From positions 1 through 64,000 of the forward strand of contig JAKFYJ010000006.1 in assembly GCA_021730935.1 (NCBI GenBank): a stretch of DNA of 64,000 bases. The letters run 5' to 3'. Below, one piece after another: positions 1 to 9,715 of this stretch. Made by a program: the position numbers and the translations under genes. The number at the start of each line of letters is the position of its first letter. Position 1 is the stretch's first letter. The notes under the pieces were generated by a model. That model searched no databases. It was not told where the DNA came from and saw only the letters and a program-made list of their open reading frames with translations. This stretch comes from Elusimicrobiota bacterium. Lineage in GTDB: Bacteria; Elusimicrobiota; Elusimicrobia; 2-02-FULL-39-32.

Positions 1-368
<368 letters not shown>

Positions 369-417
369 TTATAGTTTTACTCTTGAAAGAACGGCCCATT
401 TAGGGTAGGCTTTCCTG

Positions 418-1746
418 ATGATGACGAATGTGTTCAACCCCATCCGTTTCAGGAGAGTGTTCGTCCTCCCTCTCATTGTTTTTCTCGCCTGTTTCGTCAT
501 CGTGCTTTCCTGGTGGACCATCCAGCTTCAGCTGAATATTTCTGAAGCCGATTTGAACCGCCTCGGGACCATTACCGTCGAAAATCTCTCCAAATCCAGC
601 GTATCCTTATTGACCGCCAATGATTTTGAGTCTTTGAAAAATGTTATCGCTCTGGTCAAAGAAAAAGAAGCCGATATTTTGACCGTTGAATTTCTGGACC
701 TCAAGGGCAAAAAAATTATCGGAGACGGCGACGACATCAAATTGCCCCTGGACCCGGACCGCCTGAAATTCATGAAGGCGACTGAAATCCATAAAAACAG
801 ATATTTCAACCTATACCTTTCCCCGATTTTTGACAAGCGGGCCGCGGTCACAGGAGTTTCCGCGATCCTCTTGTCCAAGGACAAGCTGAACACCATGAAC
901 CGCAAATCCAAACTTCTCTTCGTCCTGATTGTGTTCGGGGTGGTCAGTTTTAATGTTTTTATATATCAGTATCTGGTTCGGGAATCTCTGCGGGCCTATC
1001 AGCTTGAACGCGCGTTCAACGATCTAAAAAATCTTCAGGACAGGATCCTTCAGCAGGAAAAAATGGCGGCCATCGGGCGTCTCGCTTCCGGAGTGGGCCA
1101 TGAGTTGCGCAATCCCCTGGGCGCCATCAAGAACGCGGTTTATTATATTCGGGACGCCATCCCTGCGAGCAACCTTCTGGAAAAAGACCCGACCGTTTCG
1201 GAGTTTCTTGAGATGATAGAAACCGAGATCAAGAATTCGACGGAAATCATTTCCGATCTCCTGGACTTCTCCAAAGTGGGAAAGCTCCACCCTCAGCTGA
1301 TCGATCTCGGCGGTTTGCTTTGGGAGGCGAAAGCCATCGTGGACGTTCCTGACGGCATAGAAATCAGGGAATCTTTTTCCAAGGACATCGCTCCCGTTCA
1401 GGCCGATCCGGTCCGCCTGCGCCAGGTGTTTTTAAACCTGATCGTAAACGCCATTCAGGCCATGCCCAAGGGCGGAACGCTCTATATTTCCACGGAGAAG
1501 GTCAGCCGGAACGGCAGAAATGAAATTCAGATTACTTTCAAGGACACTGGGACAGGCATTTCGCCGGAAAACATGAAGAAGATTTTTGAACCATTATTTA
1601 CGACGAAAGACAGAGGGACGGGGCTGGGTCTGGCGATTTGTCAGGGAATTGTGAGCGCGCACGGCGGGAAAATCGAAGTGAGAAGCGAGCCCGGGAACGG
1701 CAGTGAGTTTGTGATCAGGCTTTTTCCCCCTGAACTGCGCGCGTAA
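418..1746 (+). CDS. Membrane sensor histidine kinase
   Basis: N-terminal TM, H-box GHELRNPLGAI, N-box NLIVNAIQAM, G-boxes DTGTGI / GTGLGLAICQGI. Confidence 0.93.
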   Translation: MMTNVFNPIRFRRVFVLPLIVFLACFVIVLSWWTIQLQLNISEADLNRLGTITVENLSKSSVSLLTANDFESLKNVIALVKEKEADILTVEFLDLKGKKIIGDGDDIKLPLDPDRLKFMKATEIHKNRYFNLYLSPIFDKRAAVTGVSAILLSKDKLNTMNRKSKLLFVLIVFGVVSFNVFIYQYLVRESLRAYQLERAFNDLKNLQDRILQQEKMAAIGRLASGVGHELRNPLGAIKNAVYYIRDAIPASNLLEKDPTVSEFLEMIETEIKNSTEIISDLLDFSKVGKLHPQLIDLGGLLWEAKAIVDVPDGIEIRESFSKDIAPVQADPVRLRQVFLNLIVNAIQAMPKGGTLYISTEKVSRNGRNEIQITFKDTGTGISPENMKKIFEPLFTTKDRGTGLGLAICQGIVSAHGGKIEVRSEPGNGSEFVIRLFPPELRA

Positions 1747-3313
1747 CGCCGGACAGCCTCACCTTAAAGACCGTCCCTTTCCCCAAAACGCTCTCCACAA
1801 TAATTTTGCCGCCGTGAGTTTCAATGATGCCCTGGCAGATGCACAGCCCCAAACCCGTGCCTTTCACTTTGGTCGTAAATAGCGGTTCAAAAATCTTCTT
1901 CATCGTTTCTTCCGAGATCCCCGTTCCCGTGTCCTTGAAGTTGATCCAAACCACGAGGAGATCGTTGCCCACGTTTTCATAACGGGTGTTGATCTCAAGT
2001 TCCCCGCCGTCGGGCATGGCCTGAATGGCATTAGTGATGAGGTTGATGAAGACCTGGCGCAGGCGCTGGGGGTCCACCATGATGATGGGCAGGCTGAGAT
2101 CCAGAGCGTTGATGATTTTGACATTTTCCGGCACCGGGATCACAGACCTGACGGATTTCAGAAGTTCATTGACGTTGGTGGGCTGAAGCTGGAGCTGTCC
2201 CACGTGCGAGAAATCGAGCAGGTCCTTGATGATGTTGGTGGCGCCCTGAATTTCGCTTTCCGCCATGTCCAGGAACTCCGCCAGCATTTGATCGCTTTTG
2301 ATGATCTCGGTGTCTTTGAGAGAGTCCCGGATATAATAAATCGCGTTGTTGATGGCGCCTAATGGATTTCTCAGCTCATGCCCGACGCTGGAGGCAAGCT
2401 GTCCGATCGTGGCCAGCTTTTGGGACCGGAGCATTTTTTCCTGCGCTTCGTTCAGGCTGTTGAGAGCCATTTCAAGGTCTTTAGTCCGGTCGGCGACTTT
2501 CATGGAAAGCGTCTGGTTATAGTTTTCCAGCTCATATCGCGATTTCTTGATTTCCTGAAGCATCGTGTTGAAGGAGTTGGCCAGCTCTCCGATTTCATCG
2601 TTGCTGGTCACGACTGCGCGTTCGGTGAGGTCTCCTTTCGTCATGGCTTCCGCGAGGTCCTGAATGGGGGTGATGATCGCCCTTTTAAAGAAGTAAAACG
2701 CCACGGCGCTCCCGAAAAGAATGATGATCAGAGTTGCGGCCACGCTCCTCAAAATCAGCGATTTAATGTAAGCCCGTGCCCGGGTCAGCGACATGTTCAC
2801 GGAGATATATCCCAGGGTGTCGGTTTCCAAAGAGTCATTCGACGGAGCATCATTGGGCTGAGAAGGATCCAGGAGCATGTCCATCACGCCCCGGGCCTTC
2901 TGCCTCTGGATTGTGAGAGGGGCCAGGGCATGAATATAATTCTCGTCCCGCCAGACGCTGGTGTTTTTCGTTTCGAGTATGTTTTGCGGGGTGTATCCGC
3001 CGCTCATGGAACCGCTCTGGATCTCAACCGCGCCTTTCTTGTCGATCAAAAGGATGGAGCTGACATCCTGAATTTCGATGGCTTTATCAAAAAGGTATCG
3101 GATCGCTTTTGTGTCGCCCAGAAAATACCGCAGACTTGAAGCGTTGCCCAAGCTTTCGCAGAGGAGGAGGGTGCGCTGTTCCATTTCTTTCAGAACGATT
3201 TGTTTCTGCTGATAGGACGCGTTCCAAATCAGGAGGATGCTCAAAAAAGCTCCCGCTCCCGAGAGGTGAAGCAGGTATCGGGTCGTGATGCTCAAAAACC
3301 CTTTTTTTCTCAT
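1715..3313 (-). CDS. Sensor histidine kinase with HAMP domain
   Basis: TM, HAMP-like region, GHELRNPLGAINNAIYYIRD, GTGLGLCICQGI; kinase core paralogous to 418..1746. Confidence 0.93.
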   Translation of the reverse strand: MRKKGFLSITTRYLLHLSGAGAFLSILLIWNASYQQKQIVLKEMEQRTLLLCESLGNASSLRYFLGDTKAIRYLFDKAIEIQDVSSILLIDKKGAVEIQSGSMSGGYTPQNILETKNTSVWRDENYIHALAPLTIQRQKARGVMDMLLDPSQPNDAPSNDSLETDTLGYISVNMSLTRARAYIKSLILRSVAATLIIILFGSAVAFYFFKRAIITPIQDLAEAMTKGDLTERAVVTSNDEIGELANSFNTMLQEIKKSRYELENYNQTLSMKVADRTKDLEMALNSLNEAQEKMLRSQKLATIGQLASSVGHELRNPLGAINNAIYYIRDSLKDTEIIKSDQMLAEFLDMAESEIQGATNIIKDLLDFSHVGQLQLQPTNVNELLKSVRSVIPVPENVKIINALDLSLPIIMVDPQRLRQVFINLITNAIQAMPDGGELEINTRYENVGNDLLVVWINFKDTGTGISEETMKKIFEPLFTTKVKGTGLGLCICQGIIETHGGKIIVESVLGKGTVFKVRLSGVTRAVQGEKA

Positions 3314-4227
3314 CAGTCGTGGATGTAGACAGCCCTCTTCAGGATGGCGGAAGGGATGTTCATGTCGATGGACTTGGCAATTTTTCGGTTCACGCTCACC
3401 TCTTCCTTGTATGGAAATTCCAGGTTAAGTGTAACCGAAAGACTGGGATCTTTCAAGAGATTATTTGCAATTTCTGCGGTGCGCCGCCCGATGTCGATAT
3501 AGTTGGCTTCGAGCGAAGCCATGGCGCCTCCTTTGAGGAGCGCTTTGGACGGCGCGACCACGAGCATATTTTTGGAGATTGAAAACTCGATGATATATTT
3601 GAAAGTTTCCGGGTTCATGATGATGGGGTCATAGGTCAGGAGCAGGACATTGGCCCCCTCGGAATAAATTTCTCCGATGGCCCTGCTTACTTCATTCACT
3701 TTGCTGACTTCTTTGATGACAACCTGCACGTCCGATTTATGGGCCAGCGATTCAAGGCGGTTTCTGTATCCCGCGGGGTGGGTGGCGTCCATCACGATGC
3801 CGACTTTCCCTTTTAAAGGAGAGAATTCCTTGATGAGGTTGAAATAGGATTCCGGAGAACAGTCGAGCGACACTCCGGCCATCTTTGCGAAAATTTCGGG
3901 GTTCGACTGATAAATCACTCCGCTGGCGACCAAAGGGATTTCAGGGAACGTTTTTGAGACCCAGAGGGCGGCGGCGTTTCCTTTTGCGATGATCAGCGAC
4001 GGACTGATTTGCCGGATGTTTGCGGCCAGAACCCTTTCCTCTCCTTTTTGGAGCGTGACCTCGGTGAATTCTGACTGGATGTTGTCTTTCACTCCCTGGT
4101 CGATCAGGGAATAGATTTTATTGGCGTCGCTCAGGACGATGACGATCCTGGGATTGGCGGCGGAGGCCGGAACCAGCATGGCTCCCAGGATCGGCAGAAC
4201 CCATAAATATCGGACAGCGCGGATCAT
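3313..4227 (-). CDS. ABC-type substrate-binding-like periplasmic protein (ABC_sub_bind / TrpX-like family)
   Basis: Signal peptide, RIVIVLSDANKIYSLIDQGVKD..., family pattern; paralogous to 19251..20171. Confidence 0.75.
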   Translation of the reverse strand: MIRAVRYLWVLPILGAMLVPASAANPRIVIVLSDANKIYSLIDQGVKDNIQSEFTEVTLQKGEERVLAANIRQISPSLIIAKGNAAALWVSKTFPEIPLVASGVIYQSNPEIFAKMAGVSLDCSPESYFNLIKEFSPLKGKVGIVMDATHPAGYRNRLESLAHKSDVQVVIKEVSKVNEVSRAIGEIYSEGANVLLLTYDPIIMNPETFKYIIEFSISKNMLVVAPSKALLKGGAMASLEANYIDIGRRTAEIANNLLKDPSLSVTLNLEFPYKEEVSVNRKIAKSIDMNIPSAILKRAVYIHD

Positions 4228-4268
4228 CTTCTAAATGTCCTTTTTGCTCCAGGGCCTGTCGGCGGCGT

Positions 4269-6305
4269 TTAATATTTTACGATCAGCGACAAATAATAGG
4301 CCGCGCGGGTTCTGCCCGGGAGCGTGTTGATGGTCTTCCGGTTGTTTTCAGGCTCATAAACGGCATAATCCATGAGGTTCACGCCGTAAAGGTTCAGGAT
4401 CACGTCAAAGCGTTTGCCGACGTTCAGCAGTTTGGTGGTGTTCAAAGCCAGGTTCGCCGTCACCCAATGATATTCCCCGGAATCAGGATTGACGATGGTC
4501 CTGGCGGCGTTGTTCAAAATCACGTCGTAGCGTTTGCTGTAATAGGAATCAAAGGCTCCGATCGTGATCCCGCGGGGCCAGTCATAAGAGACGCCGCCCT
4601 TGACCATGTTGTTGGGGAGGAGCGATGTGTTCTGCAGGCCGTTGGAGTCCTTGTTCTCCTGATGGCTATAAGAGCCCGTGACGAACAGGTTTTTGATGGG
4701 CGAGAATTTGGTTTCGAACTCCACGCCCTGAACGTCGAACTCCGCGCGGTTGATATAGGTGCTTCCGCCCCCCGCCCTCGGAATTCTGGTGATCAGGTCC
4801 TTTTGCTTGATGAAGAAATAGGTGAGTCCCGTCTGGGTCTTTTCGGTGTTGTAAAAGACGTTGAGGTCGGTGGTCGCGACCTTTTCCGGTTCCAGGCTGG
4901 GATTCCCAAAGAGCGCTCCAGGGAGGACGATGCTGCGTTCCGTGGCAAAAGCGGACCGATAGGCTTCTCCGTAGAGGAGCTTCGTTCCGAGATGGCTGGT
5001 GAAATTGAAGATGGCTCCGAAGCGCGGAACGGCGTGGGCCTGAAGGTTTTGCGGCGCGTTGATCTGGGCGCCGGCGATCAGTTTCAGTTTTTCGATGGGC
5101 CTGTAATCCGCCTGAATGTATCCGCTCCACCAATTGACGACATAAGGCGCGACCGGCGAAGGTCCGGCGGGGTCTTCAATGTCCCCAAGGCCCTGCTGAT
5201 AATCCGATACGCCGCCGAAGACGATGTTGAAGTCATTAAACATTTTGCCGCGCACGGAAAGTTCCGTCAGATAATCCCTGGAACGGTGTTTCACATAGGT
5301 GGAGGAACCTCCGACGGGAACGTCGTTTTCGTTATACATCTGATCGATGTTGCTCGTGACATTGATGCTCGCGTCCCAATTTTCCGACAAAGGCTGGTCA
5401 TATCCCAAATCCCAGATCAGGTGGCTGAAAATCTGCCCGCCTTCCGGCCAGGTCGCCGCGGTCCCCAGGATCGTGTTGTTTTCATAGGCATAAAACACAT
5501 TGGCTTTCAGATTTTTGTAGCTCGAAAGGAAGTTGACGCCGATGTTTCTGCGTCCATAATCCGCAGACCCTTTCCTGGACGGGTGAGTCACGGTCCCCGC
5601 GGCGCTCCTCAGGGTTTCATCATAAGCTTCAAACGGCCAGCCTGTAGATTTATTATATTGCGTTCCGACCTGGAAACTGAAATCTTTCACTTTGGCGCTC
5701 ACGAGAGCGTTGGCGCCCTCCGTTCCGAAATTTCCCATGCTCGCGGAAGCTTTGATCTCGGGTTTGGCTTTGCCTTCTTTGGTGATGATGTTGATGACGC
5801 CCTGGAACGCGTCGGTGCCGTAAAGCACGGAGCCGGGGCCGCGGATGATTTCGATGTGGTGGATGGAGTCCAGAGGAAAAGCCGTATAGACGAGGGCGTC
5901 CCTGGCCGACATGCTGGAACGATAGGGCCGGCCGTTCAGGAGGACGAGGGTGTGCACGTCGTTGTGGGAAAAGAAATCTCCGCGGATGGCCGCGACATTG
6001 TCTCTGAAAAGGTTTGAGCCGATGGGATAAATGGCGGTCAGGCGGTCCAGAACATCCACGAGCGTGATCGCGCCGAACCTGCGGATGTCTTCTTCGGTCA
6101 CGATGCTGATGACGCCGGGCGCGTCCTCGATCTTTTCTTCTCTTTTGGAGGCCACCACAACTTTCTGATTGGCGGCGATTCCGAAAATGTCTTCGGCTTC
6201 AATGTCTTCGGAACGGGCGGCAGCGGCTTGGAAGGGAAGGGTATATAAGAGAAAGGCGAAAATTGCGGCGAGGCGCTTGAAGCTCTGGAATGGGGACTGA
6301 TTCAT
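4269..6305 (-). CDS. TonB-dependent receptor
   Basis: Plug domain VVVASKREEKIEDAPGVISIVTEEDIRRFG ... IEIIRGPGSVLYGTDAFQGVINIITK; beta-barrel ending in aromatic (VKY). Confidence 0.93.
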   Translation of the reverse strand: MNQSPFQSFKRLAAIFAFLLYTLPFQAAAARSEDIEAEDIFGIAANQKVVVASKREEKIEDAPGVISIVTEEDIRRFGAITLVDVLDRLTAIYPIGSNLFRDNVAAIRGDFFSHNDVHTLVLLNGRPYRSSMSARDALVYTAFPLDSIHHIEIIRGPGSVLYGTDAFQGVINIITKEGKAKPEIKASASMGNFGTEGANALVSAKVKDFSFQVGTQYNKSTGWPFEAYDETLRSAAGTVTHPSRKGSADYGRRNIGVNFLSSYKNLKANVFYAYENNTILGTAATWPEGGQIFSHLIWDLGYDQPLSENWDASINVTSNIDQMYNENDVPVGGSSTYVKHRSRDYLTELSVRGKMFNDFNIVFGGVSDYQQGLGDIEDPAGPSPVAPYVVNWWSGYIQADYRPIEKLKLIAGAQINAPQNLQAHAVPRFGAIFNFTSHLGTKLLYGEAYRSAFATERSIVLPGALFGNPSLEPEKVATTDLNVFYNTEKTQTGLTYFFIKQKDLITRIPRAGGGSTYINRAEFDVQGVEFETKFSPIKNLFVTGSYSHQENKDSNGLQNTSLLPNNMVKGGVSYDWPRGITIGAFDSYYSKRYDVILNNAARTIVNPDSGEYHWVTANLALNTTKLLNVGKRFDVILNLYGVNLMDYAVYEPENNRKTINTLPGRTRAAYYLSLIVKY

Positions 6306-6325
6306 TAACTCCTCCTTACTTTTTC

Positions 6326-8290
6326 TTAAAAATTAACAACAATTTCGCTCATGAAAGACGGGCCTGAACGGGCCGGCAAGGTGTTGATCACCTGTCTCAA
6401 AACTTCCGGGTCATATACCGCCTGATCCAAAAGGTTTTCGCCATAGAATCTCACCGATATTTTATGGGTTTGAGTCAGTTTCATCAGCTTTGTTATGTCC
6501 AATATGATATTTGCTGTCACCCAGTGATATTCATCCGCTTTCGGGTTAACTTCAAGCGTGTTTGGAGCGATGATTGCAACATCGGACCTCTGACTGCTAT
6601 AGGCATCAAACAATCCCAGGGTCACGCCGCCTTTCCAGTCATAGGAGACTCCCCCTTTGACCAAATGGTTAGGCATGAGGGTGATATCTTCGACGCCTTT
6701 TTCATTTTCATTCTGTAAATAAGAATATGCAATCATGAATGATAGGCTGGGCAGGGGTAACAATTTGGATTCAAGCTCCAAGCCGTGAGACTTAAGTTCC
6801 CCAACATTGTCAAACGTAAAAACTCCGGCCCTTGATGTCGGAACCCTGACGATACGATCTCTCGCGTTGCTTTGGAAGTATGTTGCAGATGCTTGAACTT
6901 TGACGGAGTTATAGAAAATTTGAGCATCAGATGTCGCCATTTTCTCAGGCTTAAGATTCGGATTCCCATTGACAGTCAGGCCGCGGATCGAAGTTTCAAC
7001 AGCGAATGGAGAACGATATGCTTCTCCATATAAAAGTTTAGCTCCCCACCCGGAATGGAAATTGGCAATGATCCCAGCCCTGGGAACAAGATCCGCGTCA
7101 AGATTTTGAGGTTTATTGTATTGTCCTCCAGCGATGAATTTCAAAAAATCAAAAACCTTGTAGTCCGCTTCCAGATAAGTGCTGGCAAGGGTTGACATAT
7201 AGCTGAGGTTCTCAAAACGAAGCCTTCCCGCCTGACGGTCCACAGTTCCGCCAAACTGAATATTAAAATTATCAAGGATTTTCCCGGAAATGGTCAGTTC
7301 TGCCAGGACGTCGTGTGCATATCTTCCGAGAAAAGTCCCAGCTGACTCAAGATTGTCAACGACGCCATTATAGGTTACATTGGCCTGGGCTTTCCAATCG
7401 TTTGTGAACGAATGCTGATATCCCGCATCAACAAATCCTCTCCTGAGGGTTTCACTGTCATGGGGCCAGATTGCCGCCACTCCTCCCATATGTTCGACCC
7501 TTGAATCTCCCATGAATCCGCTCAGAGATACTTCTTTAAATTTTCCGGAGAAATTAAGTCCGATGTTGTTTTCAGCGCGGTTAAACGATTTTTTGACGCG
7601 CCTTTCGTCAAAGGCTTCAAAATTCCAACCCACCGATTTTAGATGAGCGACTCCACCATAGAGATCAAGGTCCTTTGATTTTACCCCGCCGGAACCGGCA
7701 AATTTAGTCGTTTGGAAGGATCCATAGCCCGACTGTAATTGCGCTTGAGTGGTTGTGGCCGTTTTTGAAATGATGTTGATAACGCCGTCGAACGCTTTTG
7801 TCCCATAAAGCACGGACCCTGGGCCTCTAATAATTTCGATTCGTTCGATCGTTTCAATGGGCATCGGCAAGATGACGGCAAAGTCTTTTCCGCCGTACAC
7901 GCTTTCGCGGCAAGGCCTTCCGTTAATGAGAAACAAAACTCGATTGTTGGCATGTGTTTCAAAATCGCCCCGGATTGAAATGATGTTGTCGGGATAAAGA
8001 AACGAACCGAAGGTGTAAATGCTTGTGACTCTATCGAGGATTTCTCTCAAATTCCGCGCGCCGAACCTGCGGATATCCTCTGCGGTGACCACCGAAATTA
8101 TTCCCGGAGCTTCATATGCAGGTTCTGCTTTTTTCGATGCAGTCACCACGGTCTGCTGTGCGAGGCCAAAGATGTCTTCGGCTTCAATGTCTTCGGAACG
8201 GGCGGCAGCGGCTTGGAAGGGAAGGTTATATAAGAGAAAGGAAAAAATGGCGGCGAGGCGCTTGAAACTCCAGAATCGGGACTGACTCAT
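6326..8290 (-). CDS. TonB-dependent receptor (paralog)
   Basis: Plug domain VVTASKKAEPAYEAPGIISVVTAEDIRRFG ... IEIIRGPGSVLYGTKAFDGVINII; ends VVNF. Confidence 0.93.
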   Translation of the reverse strand: MSQSRFWSFKRLAAIFSFLLYNLPFQAAAARSEDIEAEDIFGLAQQTVVTASKKAEPAYEAPGIISVVTAEDIRRFGARNLREILDRVTSIYTFGSFLYPDNIISIRGDFETHANNRVLFLINGRPCRESVYGGKDFAVILPMPIETIERIEIIRGPGSVLYGTKAFDGVINIISKTATTTQAQLQSGYGSFQTTKFAGSGGVKSKDLDLYGGVAHLKSVGWNFEAFDERRVKKSFNRAENNIGLNFSGKFKEVSLSGFMGDSRVEHMGGVAAIWPHDSETLRRGFVDAGYQHSFTNDWKAQANVTYNGVVDNLESAGTFLGRYAHDVLAELTISGKILDNFNIQFGGTVDRQAGRLRFENLSYMSTLASTYLEADYKVFDFLKFIAGGQYNKPQNLDADLVPRAGIIANFHSGWGAKLLYGEAYRSPFAVETSIRGLTVNGNPNLKPEKMATSDAQIFYNSVKVQASATYFQSNARDRIVRVPTSRAGVFTFDNVGELKSHGLELESKLLPLPSLSFMIAYSYLQNENEKGVEDITLMPNHLVKGGVSYDWKGGVTLGLFDAYSSQRSDVAIIAPNTLEVNPKADEYHWVTANIILDITKLMKLTQTHKISVRFYGENLLDQAVYDPEVLRQVINTLPARSGPSFMSEIVVNF

Positions 8291-8500
8291 TAACTTCTCC
8301 TTATGTGCTTGCTTCGTATGCTCGCGTCATCGAGAAACAAAGACCAGCTCGGATGATAACATTCCTTATTTTTACTGTCAAGCAATATTAATTTAACCCC
8401 TTGAACTATCCGCCCATATCCGTTAACCTTGGGATATGAAAAAGGCTCAATCTATTGTAAAATTAATGTCTCGCTCGAACAGAAGCCAAGGAGGCAGTGA

Positions 8501-9244
8501 ATGAACATTCTCGTAGTGGACGATCAGGCCAGCATGCGGCTGACCCTCAAGGGAATCCTTTCAAAAAAAGGATATGAGGTCTTCGTTGCCGGCGACGGTC
8601 TCCAGGCTTTGGAAGAGATTAAAAAACGGGATTATTCGCTCGTCATCATGGATATCAAAATGCCCGGACTGAACGGCGTGGACGCCTATATAAAAATAAA
8701 AGAGATCAATCCCAGGGTCCCCGTCATCATGATGACGGCTTTCGCCCTTGAAGACGAAATCCGGCGCGCGATCAACGAAGGCGCCTATGCCGTGCTTTAT
8801 AAACCTTTTGACATGGAACGGATTTTTGAAGTGATCGGGGAATGCATCGAAAACAAAACCCTGGTTTTGCTCGTGGACGACAGCGTGGACGACCGCGCTT
8901 CTTTCAAGGCCATCCTGGAACGCAAGGGATATAAAGTCCTGGAAACCAGCAGCGGCGAAGAATGTCTCCAACGCGTCAAGGAACGGAAATTTCAGGTGAT
9001 TTTGCTCGACATGCAGCTGCCCGGGATCAACGGTTTGGACACACTGCAGGAGATCAAGAAAGTCCGTCCGGACCTTCCGGTGATCATGGTCACGGGCCAC
9101 TCGGAAACGCAGATGGTGGAAAACGCCATGACCCGCGGGTCTTTTGCGTATTTGGCGAAACCCGTGGACATTCGGAAACTGATGGATGTGATTGAACAGA
9201 CTTTGACCGTGGAAGGCAGAGCGAAAGGAAGAGCGGATGCTTGA
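8501..9244 (+). CDS. Response regulator with two tandem receiver domains (REC-REC), no output domain
   Basis: Two CheY-like receivers, each with DD, phospho-Asp (VIMDIKMPG, ILLDMQLPG) and K (YKPF, AKPV). Confidence 0.93.
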   Translation: MNILVVDDQASMRLTLKGILSKKGYEVFVAGDGLQALEEIKKRDYSLVIMDIKMPGLNGVDAYIKIKEINPRVPVIMMTAFALEDEIRRAINEGAYAVLYKPFDMERIFEVIGECIENKTLVLLVDDSVDDRASFKAILERKGYKVLETSSGEECLQRVKERKFQVILLDMQLPGINGLDTLQEIKKVRPDLPVIMVTGHSETQMVENAMTRGSFAYLAKPVDIRKLMDVIEQTLTVEGRAKGRADA

Positions 9245-9650
9245 ACTTGAAGTGGTGACCCCTGAGAAACTGGCCTTCAGCGAACAGGCCGATTCCGTTG
9301 TGCTGCCTGCCGTGGAAGGCGAAATCGGGATTTTGCCCGGTCACGCTCCGCTCCTGGCCCAGCTGACGGTGGGCGAGCTTCGCGTCCAGCGGGGCGGAAC
9401 TTCAGAGCGTTTTGCCGTGTCCGGCGGATTTGTTGAAGTGCTCGAAAACAAAGTTAAAGTTTTCGCCGAAACCGCCGAGATGGAAAAAGAGATCAACGCG
9501 GAACGGGCGCGCCTTGCTTTGGAACGGGCCCAGAAAGAAATCAAAGCCGCGGCTTCTCCGGTGGACCTGGCCGTGGCTCAGGCGGCTCTCCGGCGCGCGC
9601 TCCTCAGACTCCGCGTCTCAGAAGGACAGGCAAAACGACGAACCCAGTAA
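9237..9650 (+). CDS. atpC: ATP synthase subunit epsilon
   Basis: MLELEVVTPEKLAFSEQADSVVLPAVEGEIGILPGHAPLLAQL, typical AtpC; C-terminal helical hairpin. Confidence 0.95.
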   Translation: MLELEVVTPEKLAFSEQADSVVLPAVEGEIGILPGHAPLLAQLTVGELRVQRGGTSERFAVSGGFVEVLENKVKVFAETAEMEKEINAERARLALERAQKEIKAAASPVDLAVAQAALRRALLRLRVSEGQAKRRTQ

Positions 9651-9715
9651 TTTCTCACCGCTTTTCTCTCCCAGTTTTTTTCGCCGCCGCAGTTTTCCTT
9701 ATTGTTTCCCCCCCG

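Noticed and set aside
4467-6017. 516-aa plus-strand ORF
   Set aside because: Antisense shadow of the TonB receptor 4269..6305; low-complexity composition with no recognisable family
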